This document shows positions 1 to 7,276 of a stretch of DNA of 64,000 bases, in pieces (position 1 is the stretch's first letter; each line of letters opens with the position of its first letter). The stretch is from JANXQZ01 sp038225555 (GTDB lineage Bacteria; Acidobacteriota; Terriglobia; Bryobacterales; Bryobacteraceae). The notes beneath the pieces are model-generated. The model was not told where the DNA came from and ran no database searches. It saw only the letters and a program-made list of their open reading frames with translations. The position numbers and the translations under genes are program-made. The stretch lies in contig JBBRRB010000001.1 of NCBI GenBank assembly GCA_038225555.1, positions 124,001 through 188,000 on the forward strand, read 5' to 3'.

Positions 1-41
1 AAGGCGCACGGCTCGCGCTTTCCACCCTGCGATCGCGCCAT
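1..41 (-). CDS. 5' end of a further operon gene, cut by the window edge
   Basis: An ATG at 41-39 overlaps the stop of the FtsK-like gene by one base (TGATG), and the frame stays open to the window edge (MARSQGGKREPCA...). The TGATG arrangement is a normal translational coupling junction in this operon, so a fourth large gene probably continues outside the window. Only 13 residues are visible and no family can be assigned. It could be a chance open frame. Confidence 0.4.
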   Translation of the reverse strand, partial: MARSQGGKREPCA

Positions 42-1942
42 CACCGCGCCGCCCCAATCAAAGGTTCCGACCGCCAACCCAAAATCTTCACTCGTTCTTC
101 CGGCGACAGCAGCGGGGCCTGAAGCCTCACCGGCTCCCCAATGTCCACCCAGAACAGATCCCCATTCCCCAGCAGTCGCTCCGCGCCGCTTCTGCCGATC
201 ACCACATTCGACTGAATATGAGTCGTGGTCCGCAGACACACTCTGCCCGGCAGATTCGCCTTCAACGCCCCATCCACAATGTCAGCCCGCGGATACTGCG
301 TCGCGATAATCAAGTGAATGCCCGCTGCGCGAGCCTTGGCTCCCAGGCGTCGAATCCGTTCCTCGATTTCCTTGCGCTCGCGCCGACTAGCAACCAAGTC
401 GGCATACTCATCGCAAACACAAACGATGCGCGCCTTTGCTGAGCCGCCCTTTAAAACGTACTCGCCGAGGTCATTGACGCGCAGCCGTTCAAACATTCGA
501 TAGCGATCCTCCATCTCCAGAATCAAGCGGTCCAGCAATTCCGCTGCTGAGTGTTCCGGCGGATAAATAAGCGACCCAGCGTCCCACAGGTAAGGCGAAT
601 TCTTCAGATCGCCGAAGGCCTGCCGCTTAGGATCTATCAGCGCGAGGCGCAGGGTCTTTGGCGTGTTGACGCACATCATCCCCGCGATGGCTGATCGCAG
701 CCATTCTGTCTTTCCGCTGCCCGAAGTTCCCGCCACTAAGAGATGTGGCGTTTGCGCCAGATCGGTGAATTGCAGTTGGCCGAACAGATCCACCCCCAGC
801 GGCAGTTTTGATCGTCCTCCAGGTAGGTCATGGGCGGGCAACTGCGATTTGACTGAGGCGAACGAGACCTGCTGGCGATCCGGACGCTGGACATCGATCA
901 CCAGCTTGCCGCCAGCTTTCTGAATCATCGGCGCGTGCTGCAACCCTAGCCGGATCTGCAAATCCTCGGCCTTGTTTACGATAGAGGCCACTTTTACGCC
1001 CTGTCCCGGCATGATCGTGTAGCGAAGAAAGGTGGGACCGACAATCGGGCTGCCGCGCAGTTCCACCACCGGGCCGTACTGCTCCAATGCCCGCACCAGC
1101 CTGTGGCCGAGTTCGTCATGCTCCAGTTGAAGCGGCGGCGGTGTCAGGAGGTAATCGGAATCGGCCTGCGCTTGACCGGGCAACACTCCAGCCATCCGTC
1201 CGATCAAAGCTTTAAGATCGCGTTCGGCCGCGTCGAGGACCACGCCTTCGAAAAAGCGCTCCTCGCGATCAGGCAGGAAGCTAACCACCGCCAGCGCGCC
1301 CCCCGATCCTGGTTCGATCAGGTCGCCCGCTCGCAGCATCATGTGATAAAGGCACGCCTGCGTCAAATCCGCTTCTGGATTGGTTCGGCCGAGCTTGTAT
1401 TCAACTACGCACCAGTTTCCCGTGCGAGGATTTCGCCAGACGGCGTCGGGGATGCCGTTGATCTGCACGGGCCTGCTCCACTCGGGCTCGCGCAAGGTCC
1501 ACGTAATCGGTTGCTCGGTGAGGCAGAGCTTCTCGTCGCCGGTCCAGCGCTGGGCGGTCCGGTCGAACTTGATACCGTGGTCGCGATAGGAGGCCTCCAG
1601 CAGACCGCCGATCCAGTAGCTCATTTGCTGAGTAGCTCGCCACAGATTCAGTAGTTCGGGGCCGCGCTCTTGCAGCGACGCCTGGCTTTCGGTGATCCGA
1701 GGGCCGAGCAGTTTGGTGTAGACATGCTCTAGAAGTTTGCGCCGGTCGGACAAGCTTTCAGGTTCGAGCGCGGCCTGCCATCGCAGCTTTGCATCGCTTC
1801 CCATGAGCTCGGCAAACACGTCGTGAAAAATGCGCCCGAGGAACGGACTGGAGCGTTCGCCATTGCGCGCAGTCTGGCCCGTTGCGCCTGCCCGCCGGAT
1901 CTCCTCGCGGACTTGGGCAATCGTAAGCGAGACGGGTTCCAT
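41..1942 (-). CDS. RecB-like PD-(D/E)XK nuclease fused to FtsK/SpoIIIE DNA translocase
   Basis: This 633-residue protein joins two activities. Residues about 100-250 carry a RecB/Cas4-type nuclease signature: GIPD with Asp166, EYK with Glu181 and Lys183, then Q-x3-Y (Gln195, Tyr199). Residues about 275-370 resemble the FtsK alpha domain (GPTFLRYTI, GVKVASI). The motor follows with Walker A GTSGSGKT (405-412), the FtsK-like LIDPKR segment (435-440), Walker B VCDEYADL (Asp511, Glu512) and IIATQYP (545-551). No membrane segments and no C-terminal gamma winged helix are seen, so this is not housekeeping FtsK. The start is ATG 1942, four bases after the upstream stop; the frame extends farther upstream only inside the neighbouring gene. 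It probably pumps and cuts double-stranded DNA with the ATPase encoded upstream. The domain calls are firm; the biological role is inferred. Confidence 0.85.
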   Translation of the reverse strand: MEPVSLTIAQVREEIRRAGATGQTARNGERSSPFLGRIFHDVFAELMGSDAKLRWQAALEPESLSDRRKLLEHVYTKLLGPRITESQASLQERGPELLNLWRATQQMSYWIGGLLEASYRDHGIKFDRTAQRWTGDEKLCLTEQPITWTLREPEWSRPVQINGIPDAVWRNPRTGNWCVVEYKLGRTNPEADLTQACLYHMMLRAGDLIEPGSGGALAVVSFLPDREERFFEGVVLDAAERDLKALIGRMAGVLPGQAQADSDYLLTPPPLQLEHDELGHRLVRALEQYGPVVELRGSPIVGPTFLRYTIMPGQGVKVASIVNKAEDLQIRLGLQHAPMIQKAGGKLVIDVQRPDRQQVSFASVKSQLPAHDLPGGRSKLPLGVDLFGQLQFTDLAQTPHLLVAGTSGSGKTEWLRSAIAGMMCVNTPKTLRLALIDPKRQAFGDLKNSPYLWDAGSLIYPPEHSAAELLDRLILEMEDRYRMFERLRVNDLGEYVLKGGSAKARIVCVCDEYADLVASRRERKEIEERIRRLGAKARAAGIHLIIATQYPRADIVDGALKANLPGRVCLRTTTHIQSNVVIGRSGAERLLGNGDLFWVDIGEPVRLQAPLLSPEERVKILGWRSEPLIGAAR

Positions 1943-1946
1943 GAAA

Positions 1947-3791
1947 TCAGCTTCCGACCAGGGTCCTAACCGGCTGGAACAAAACCGCACTATTCCCACC
2001 AATGACGGCGAACTGCTGCGGATTTTGATTCGCACAATCGGCTACCTCCTCAAGCCCAACCTTCAGTTCCCGCGCAGCCTCTTCCATGCTAGCGATCTTG
2101 CGGTCATTTAGAAAGGCCGTCAGCGCGGGAAAGATTTCCGAGCGCCGCGAACCCTGTCCCTTAAACTGATCCACCAAATCCGCGAGCGGAGCTGGCAAAT
2201 GAGACGAGAGCCATTTTTCTACCGTCTTGCGGTCCACCGCCTCGCCGTTATGGGAGAGATCGCCACTGTCCGCATCGGCCAGCAAACCGCGAATGGACTC
2301 CAGCGCCGAGAGTGCCTCTGGAGACACCGTGACCAGTTCCGCTCGCCGGGTAGTCAGCTCGTCTAAGCGCTGCTGGCTGGCCTTAGCGGTGGATCCAATG
2401 CCCAGGCGAGCGTCTCGGAGCAGGATCAGGCGAGGAGCGTAAGAGCTGTCCCACTTCTCGCCGAGTTTGCGGAACCGATTCACCAGCCCGATTCCAGGGC
2501 GCTGATTGCAGAGTGCAAATGCAACCGGACGTCCGGCATGCTCTACCACGAGATCGAATGATCCCAGGCGTGCGCCAGCTTTCCCGCTAGGCTGCATTCC
2601 CAACATTTGGAAGAGCTGCGGCAGCGCATCCCGCAAGATAAAGTCGGACTCCTCTGCTGGGCGAGGACGCCGCCGTTCCTCGGATATCCGGCTCAGGAAC
2701 GCGTCCAGCGGTTCTGTCGGGGAGAGCGCGCCGTGGGCCGCCTCATCGTAAATTTCCTTGGCGCGGTGCAGCACCCTGCGCGCGACGCACGATCCGCCCG
2801 GTTCGAAAATCGCCTTCAGCCTCTCGACGTTGATTGGCCAGAGCCGGTGGGAATCATGGGGCCGGACCTCGGCCAATTCCGGTTGCGATTCGAGCCGGGC
2901 GGCGACCAAATCCAGCCCCTGCTCCCAGGTGAGCGGCTGAAGTCCAGCGCGGTTACCCAGCATGCGGTCTTGCTCCGAGCCTCGAATCGCGTTCTTGATC
3001 TGGTCGATGAACGAGGTCTGAACGCAGCAGATAATGGCTGCGTTGTGCAGCGTGTCGTGCAGCGTTGCAATCAATTTGCCGAGCGCGAAGATGCCTTCCT
3101 TGTCCTCGGCGTGGCGCTGCAGTGACTCCACCTGATCCAGACAGAACACGAATGGTACCGGCTCCGCAAGCTGCGCGATCTCGCGAACGACCTGATAGGC
3201 CCGCTCTTCCTGAAACTCTTCGTCGATGGGCTGCGTGGAGAGGCCAAGCCCGACCAGCGCCGCTTCCGGCAGTTCGTAGCCGCGCAGCCAGGCAGCCGAA
3301 TCGCGGACGTGCGTGCCGCTGATCAGATTTTCGAGCGCAATGGCGAGATCTCGATGATAAAGTTTTTCCAGTTGAGCACGACGCGCTGTCAGGATTCGTT
3401 CCAGGGTCGACAGACCCGCGCCATCGCGGCGCATAAGGGCGTCGGCGAGATTGCCGCGCACGAATCGCCAGATCATGCTTGGGCTGGTCTGCATGCGCAG
3501 AGGGATAAACACGTTATGCCGAGCCGCTGCGTTCTCACGATCCAGATGTTGACGCAGTCGGCTGAGCAGGTGGGTTTTGCCGCTTCCCGGTTCTCCGAAT
3601 AGAAGCAGCGACCCGCTCTCACCCCCCAGCCTGACGCGATCAATCAGGCCAACGCATTCCTTCTTAGCGTGAACGTTGATGCGGGGAACATCGCCTCTGG
3701 CATCGTCGAGCGGACTGCCCACCACGTCCCGTGCGAACGGGTTCGGAATCGACGCAAGCGGGTTACTCGGTTCTGGCTGTGATGGCGACAT
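1947..3791 (-). CDS. AAA/Orc1-Cdc6-like P-loop ATPase of the nuclease-translocase operon
   Basis: The 614-residue protein has Walker A GEPGSGKT (66-73), a Walker B-like FVFCLDQ with Asp219 followed by Glu222, and a sensor-1-like strand ending in QTS (258-260), in the order seen in Orc1/Cdc6 and related loader ATPases. Residues about 385-460 contain FDLVVEHAGRPVAFAL followed by a basic helix, reminiscent of a restriction-endonuclease fold whose ExK residues have been lost; this is tentative. The C-terminal third, about 515-605, looks like winged-helix DNA-binding material. Its start overlaps the upstream gene by 29 bases and the downstream gene begins four bases after its stop, so the products are probably made together. 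No named family is recognised with confidence. A role as DNA-sensing or loading ATPase for the FtsK-like nuclease is inference. Confidence 0.75.
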   Translation of the reverse strand: MSPSQPEPSNPLASIPNPFARDVVGSPLDDARGDVPRINVHAKKECVGLIDRVRLGGESGSLLLFGEPGSGKTHLLSRLRQHLDRENAAARHNVFIPLRMQTSPSMIWRFVRGNLADALMRRDGAGLSTLERILTARRAQLEKLYHRDLAIALENLISGTHVRDSAAWLRGYELPEAALVGLGLSTQPIDEEFQEERAYQVVREIAQLAEPVPFVFCLDQVESLQRHAEDKEGIFALGKLIATLHDTLHNAAIICCVQTSFIDQIKNAIRGSEQDRMLGNRAGLQPLTWEQGLDLVAARLESQPELAEVRPHDSHRLWPINVERLKAIFEPGGSCVARRVLHRAKEIYDEAAHGALSPTEPLDAFLSRISEERRRPRPAEESDFILRDALPQLFQMLGMQPSGKAGARLGSFDLVVEHAGRPVAFALCNQRPGIGLVNRFRKLGEKWDSSYAPRLILLRDARLGIGSTAKASQQRLDELTTRRAELVTVSPEALSALESIRGLLADADSGDLSHNGEAVDRKTVEKWLSSHLPAPLADLVDQFKGQGSRRSEIFPALTAFLNDRKIASMEEAARELKVGLEEVADCANQNPQQFAVIGGNSAVLFQPVRTLVGS

Positions 3792-4518
3792 AGTAGGTTC
3801 CGTCCCGGCCGTCGATTAGAGCCTCGCGTTCGTCAGGCGGGAGACTTTGCGGAAAATCGTGGCGGCTGAGGAAGGCGCGTTTCCGTACGCGTAGATTCAA
3901 TGCCGCCTCATCGAACGCTCGCTTAGAAGCCTGAGGGACTGCGGCCCGGAGCTCCCCGATGGACACCGGCGCGGTTCGCGAAGGCTCGATGCGGCCCATG
4001 GCTTCGAGCATCGCGCTCTCGAGATCCTGGGCTGGCAGAGTTTGAAGGTGGACTCCTTCCGCGCTCAGCTTGTCCATGATCGCTTGGATCGCACTCTGGG
4101 CAGCCTTTGCATAGGCAGCCGGGCAGCCTTCTCGTCCCAACAACAGCTTCTCTTTGCCAAAACCGGGGTACTTGTGTAACTGGTTATCCCGGATCAACTG
4201 TTGAACGGCAGAGGCGATCAGCTTCGCTGGGTGGCCCGGAGGCATGCGCTTTTTAGCTTGTTTGGCGAGCGCGGGAGGAGGCAGGGCGCACTCCGAAGCA
4301 GCCTGCAGGATTTGCTCTCGGAGCGTTTCATCGGGCGAATGATGCCAGAAACGCTGCTGGCCCCGTGTCTCGGGCCAGCGATGAATGGAGCCGCGCTCGG
4401 TCTCTGACGCCAGCAGGCGGGCAAGTTCATCCGCCCCGATTCGGGTTCGCTTTTGCAAGTTCTTCAGAGTTAAAGGAGCTTTTGCCTCCTCAATGGCTTT
4501 AAGTATGATCGCCGACAT
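3763..4518 (-). CDS. Winged-helix-rich protein of the nuclease-translocase operon
   Basis: A 251-residue soluble protein of unknown family. The N-terminus (residues 1-55) has the pattern of a winged helix: helix, APLTLKNLQKRTRIGADELARLL as a helix-turn-helix, then a wing ending RFWHH. Residues about 65-115 and 170-245 contain further helix-strand patterns that could be additional winged helices. There is no catalytic motif, signal peptide or membrane segment. Its stop lies inside the start region of the ATPase gene (29-base overlap) and it begins 14 bases after the small gene upstream, so it belongs to the same transcript. A DNA-binding or adaptor subunit is the most economical reading; it could also be a regulator of the operon. 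Confidence 0.65.
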   Translation of the reverse strand: MSAIILKAIEEAKAPLTLKNLQKRTRIGADELARLLASETERGSIHRWPETRGQQRFWHHSPDETLREQILQAASECALPPPALAKQAKKRMPPGHPAKLIASAVQQLIRDNQLHKYPGFGKEKLLLGREGCPAAYAKAAQSAIQAIMDKLSAEGVHLQTLPAQDLESAMLEAMGRIEPSRTAPVSIGELRAAVPQASKRAFDEAALNLRVRKRAFLSRHDFPQSLPPDEREALIDGRDGTYYVAITARTE

Positions 4519-4532
4519 TATGAGTTAGCCGG

Positions 4533-4667
4533 TCACTGAGTGTCCCCAAGCATATCCCGCGAGACCTGGATCATGTCGTTCTTGGCTGCGAGTATTTCAG
4601 CGCTGAATTTCTCTTCCGTCGCCGCGAGATGTTCCCCAAGCCATTGTTTATCTTCGTTAGTCAGCAT
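4533..4667 (-). CDS. 44-residue charged helical protein leading the operon
   Basis: An ATG at 4667 opens a 44-codon frame (MLTNEDKQWLGEHLAAT...) ending TGA 14 bases before the winged-helix gene. A GGTGAG stretch lies about seven bases upstream as a plausible ribosome binding site. The product is acidic, helical and resembles the short coiled-coil proteins that accompany larger genes in acidobacteria. No family is recognised. It is easily missed because of its length, and its spacing suggests that it is the first gene of the operon. Confidence 0.55.
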   Translation of the reverse strand: MLTNEDKQWLGEHLAATEEKFSAEILAAKNDMIQVSRDMLGDTQ

Positions 4668-4710
4668 TGTTCCACTCACCTTCCAAGGCAGCCGATACCG
4701 TCATAATACA

Positions 4711-5976
4711 ATGGAAGGCAAGTTGCCCCCTTGCTGTCTGCCTCTGGCGTTGCTTCTTCCCACCCTAATTTGCTCGGCGCAACCCACCTTCTATCGAGAC
4801 GTGCTCCCTATCTTGCGGAGTCACTGTCAGGAATGCCATCGCGCCGGAGAAATCGGCCCCATGCCGCTCGGCACCTACGCTCAGGTGCGGCCCTGGGCCA
4901 AAGCGGTCCGCGAACAAGTGGTGCGTCGAAAGATGCCGCCGTGGTTCGCCGATCCGCATTACGGCAACTTCTCTAATAATCAGAGCTTGTCCCAGGTCGA
5001 GATCGACACCATCGCGGCGTGGGTGGACCGCGGGGCTGCTCCCGGCAAGCCACAGGATGCTCCCCCAGCGCCCGCGTGGCCAGTGGGCTGGTCCATTGGC
5101 AAGCCGGACGCCGTTTTTCAAATGTCAAAGCCTTTCCAGGTGCCCGCCAACGAAGAAATCGATTATCAGTACATGATTGTTCCCACTGGTTTCACGGAAG
5201 ACAGATGGGTAAGTAAGGTCCAACTTCGTCCCGGCAATCGAAGCGTAGTGCATCACGCCGTGGTGTACGTACGGGAACCAGGCTCCGCATGGCTCAAAGG
5301 CATGCCGGTCGGCCCGCCCTTCAGCCTGCCGGAAGCGACCATTAGCGATATTCTCTTCACTTACACGCCAGGAAACAGCCGCGATGAATGGCCGCAAGGC
5401 ATGGCGAAACTCATACCTGCAGGATCGGACTTAGTTTTTCAGATGCACTACACGGCATCCAAGAGGCCTGCCCTTGACCAGTCGCGCATCGGAATCGTCT
5501 TCGCCAGGATCCCCCCCGCCCAGCGTGTACTGACGCTCCAACTCAACGACTTCCGGCTATTCATTCCACCGGGCCGCCCCGATTATCGAGTCACCGTCAG
5601 CGGAACTCTTCCTGATCAAGCCAGACTTCTAAGTTTGTACCCGCACATGCACTTGAGGGGCAAGCAGTTCGAATATGCGATATACAACGCAACGGGTCAG
5701 CGCGAGACACTGCTGAAGGTAGAAAACTACGATTTTTACTGGCAGCTAACTTACCGCTTGGCCAACCCGCGGATGCTTGCCGCAGGGACCCGGATCGAAT
5801 GCGTTGCCCTATTTGACAACTCCCGCAACAACCCTCGCAACCCGGATCCAGATGCCTTCGTACGTTACGGACAAAAAAGCACCGACGAGATGATGATTGG
5901 CTTCTTCGATGTAGCGGTGCCGACTGATGTGGACAAGCTCAGATACTTTGGCAACCGCCGCAAGCCAGTTGATTAG
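4711..5976 (+). CDS. Exported protein with c-type haem motif and copper type II monooxygenase-like domain
   Basis: The 421-residue product starts with a signal peptide ending near CSAQ (about residue 24). A single haem-binding CQECH (39-43) follows directly, then a domain with the copper-ligand pattern of the peptidylglycine/dopamine monooxygenase superfamily: VVHHAVVY (two adjacent His), QMHYTA, HMHLRG and DEMMIGF (candidate Met ligand). This layout suggests a periplasmic oxidoreductase where an internal cytochrome domain could deliver electrons to copper. The substrate is unknown. The ATG at 4711 fits the signal peptide; an upstream extension would add 57 residues with no export signal. A CATAAT hexamer at 4702-4707 and no ribosome binding site suggest a leaderless transcript. 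Confidence 0.8.
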   Translation: MEGKLPPCCLPLALLLPTLICSAQPTFYRDVLPILRSHCQECHRAGEIGPMPLGTYAQVRPWAKAVREQVVRRKMPPWFADPHYGNFSNNQSLSQVEIDTIAAWVDRGAAPGKPQDAPPAPAWPVGWSIGKPDAVFQMSKPFQVPANEEIDYQYMIVPTGFTEDRWVSKVQLRPGNRSVVHHAVVYVREPGSAWLKGMPVGPPFSLPEATISDILFTYTPGNSRDEWPQGMAKLIPAGSDLVFQMHYTASKRPALDQSRIGIVFARIPPAQRVLTLQLNDFRLFIPPGRPDYRVTVSGTLPDQARLLSLYPHMHLRGKQFEYAIYNATGQRETLLKVENYDFYWQLTYRLANPRMLAAGTRIECVALFDNSRNNPRNPDPDAFVRYGQKSTDEMMIGFFDVAVPTDVDKLRYFGNRRKPVD

Positions 5977-5986
5977 ATCAGATTTG

Positions 5987-7228
5987 CTATCGCGGCGAAA
6001 TCAGGGCGGTTCGATCAGCCGAAACTCGAACCACTGCCGTGAAAGGGCCCGGATCGTTGCTAGTCGGCACCAGCACGTTGAAGTATTTGTTTCCATTCAC
6101 TTGATTGCCGGAGCCCGGGAATAGAAGTACACCGTTCGTGGCTTCGTTTATCGTGTTTCCGTCAACGTGGTTGTTGTTTCCCGCCACGAGAATACCGGCG
6201 GTGTCGCTGTGAAAAACGTTGTTTGACGCGGCATGATTGTTGTTCCCGATCAAATCAATTCCGTCGAACACTTTGTTGTCGTACACGTCATTGTTCTGGA
6301 CCTGTGCATTGTTGGCCTGAACGTAGATGCCGACCTGGGCCGTACCCGTCGTATTATTGCGGAGGGAAACGCTGGCCGCATGGAAGACGAGGATATTCGC
6401 GGAGAACGCCGCCATGCAACTAGCGGACGTGCATAACGAGTAGAGATGGTTATTTACGAAATTATTGGCCACTGAAGCCGATGCGCCCCGCGAGATTTGA
6501 ATGCCATTCTGAGCGATATCCGGAGTGGAGCCTAGCCCGGTCACATAGTTGTGCGTAATCGTTGCGTTGCTACCCTTTTGATCGATCAAAATGCCGGTCT
6601 TTTGATAATCGTGTACGCTGCTGTCCGAGATATCCACCTCTAAGCTTTGAGATGAGTTTTGTACAAAAATTCCCTCTCCGCTCTGGCAACCCAAAAGACC
6701 GGTCCCGAGTTTAATGTTGCGAACAGCCATATGTGTCAATTCGCCTGATGCGTTCTGAAACATCACACCCACATAATCAGGAGCGCATGCGTTCGGCGAA
6801 GAATTCGCGCCATCTACAGTTAGGTCGTCGATTGACACTCCCTGGGTGTGGCTAACGAGAAGTAGCGCCGTAATGGGGCTGCTATCATTTACGTTAGTTG
6901 CATTGGGAATCGCGCCAGTGGGCTGAAGGATCGAACCTGTATCAGCCACTATCTTGAGTGGCTTCATGATCATAACCTGTTTCTTGTAAGTACCGGGGCA
7001 AACATGGATTGTCGCCCCAGACGGGGCCGCGAGCACAGCATCTTGTATTTCCGTGTACTGGGCGTTAGGACATTGAACCTTGTCGTCGTCTACGAAAAGG
7101 GTTTTGCTGCTATTGTCGTCGTCGGCGAACGCCGGAAGCGCTCCGCTTAGCACCCATGCCAAAGTGCCCAATACCATCATCTTCTCTAATCCGCACTTAC
7201 TGCGTCCTTCAAACAAGTTTGTGAACAC
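5987..7228 (-). CDS. Secreted right-handed beta-helix (NosD-like) repeat protein
   Basis: A 413-residue protein with an N-terminal signal peptide ending near ALPAFAD. The body consists of short repeating units rich in Asn, Ile and Val (for example GILIDQKGSNATITHNYV, GIYVQANNAQVQNNDV, GILVAGNNNHVDGNTI), the hallmark of parallel beta-helix proteins of the NosD/pectate-lyase-like type. The opening TLFVDDD...YTEIQDAVLAAPSGATIHVCPGTY matches the usual N-terminal cap. No catalytic residues can be assigned; it may bind or modify polysaccharide. GTG at 7228 was chosen because AGGAG sits seven bases upstream. It converges with the haem/copper gene with only ten bases between the stops. Confidence 0.8.
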   Translation of the reverse strand: MFTNLFEGRSKCGLEKMMVLGTLAWVLSGALPAFADDDNSSKTLFVDDDKVQCPNAQYTEIQDAVLAAPSGATIHVCPGTYKKQVMIMKPLKIVADTGSILQPTGAIPNATNVNDSSPITALLLVSHTQGVSIDDLTVDGANSSPNACAPDYVGVMFQNASGELTHMAVRNIKLGTGLLGCQSGEGIFVQNSSQSLEVDISDSSVHDYQKTGILIDQKGSNATITHNYVTGLGSTPDIAQNGIQISRGASASVANNFVNNHLYSLCTSASCMAAFSANILVFHAASVSLRNNTTGTAQVGIYVQANNAQVQNNDVYDNKVFDGIDLIGNNNHAASNNVFHSDTAGILVAGNNNHVDGNTINEATNGVLLFPGSGNQVNGNKYFNVLVPTSNDPGPFTAVVRVSADRTALISPR

Positions 7229-7276
7229 GCAACGCTCCTAATGGAGGTGGGACTCAGTTCCAAAAGAACTGTTACT

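Noticed and set aside
41..1942. Housekeeping FtsK
   Set aside because: No membrane helices, no gamma winged helix, and an extra nuclease domain; it lies in an accessory operon.
41..4667. Assignment of the nuclease-translocase operon to BREX, DISARM, Zorya, Wadjet or Dnd/Ssp
   Set aside because: No methylase, PglZ, MotAB-like, SMC or sulfur-transfer component is visible; the genes seen do not include the hallmarks of any of these.
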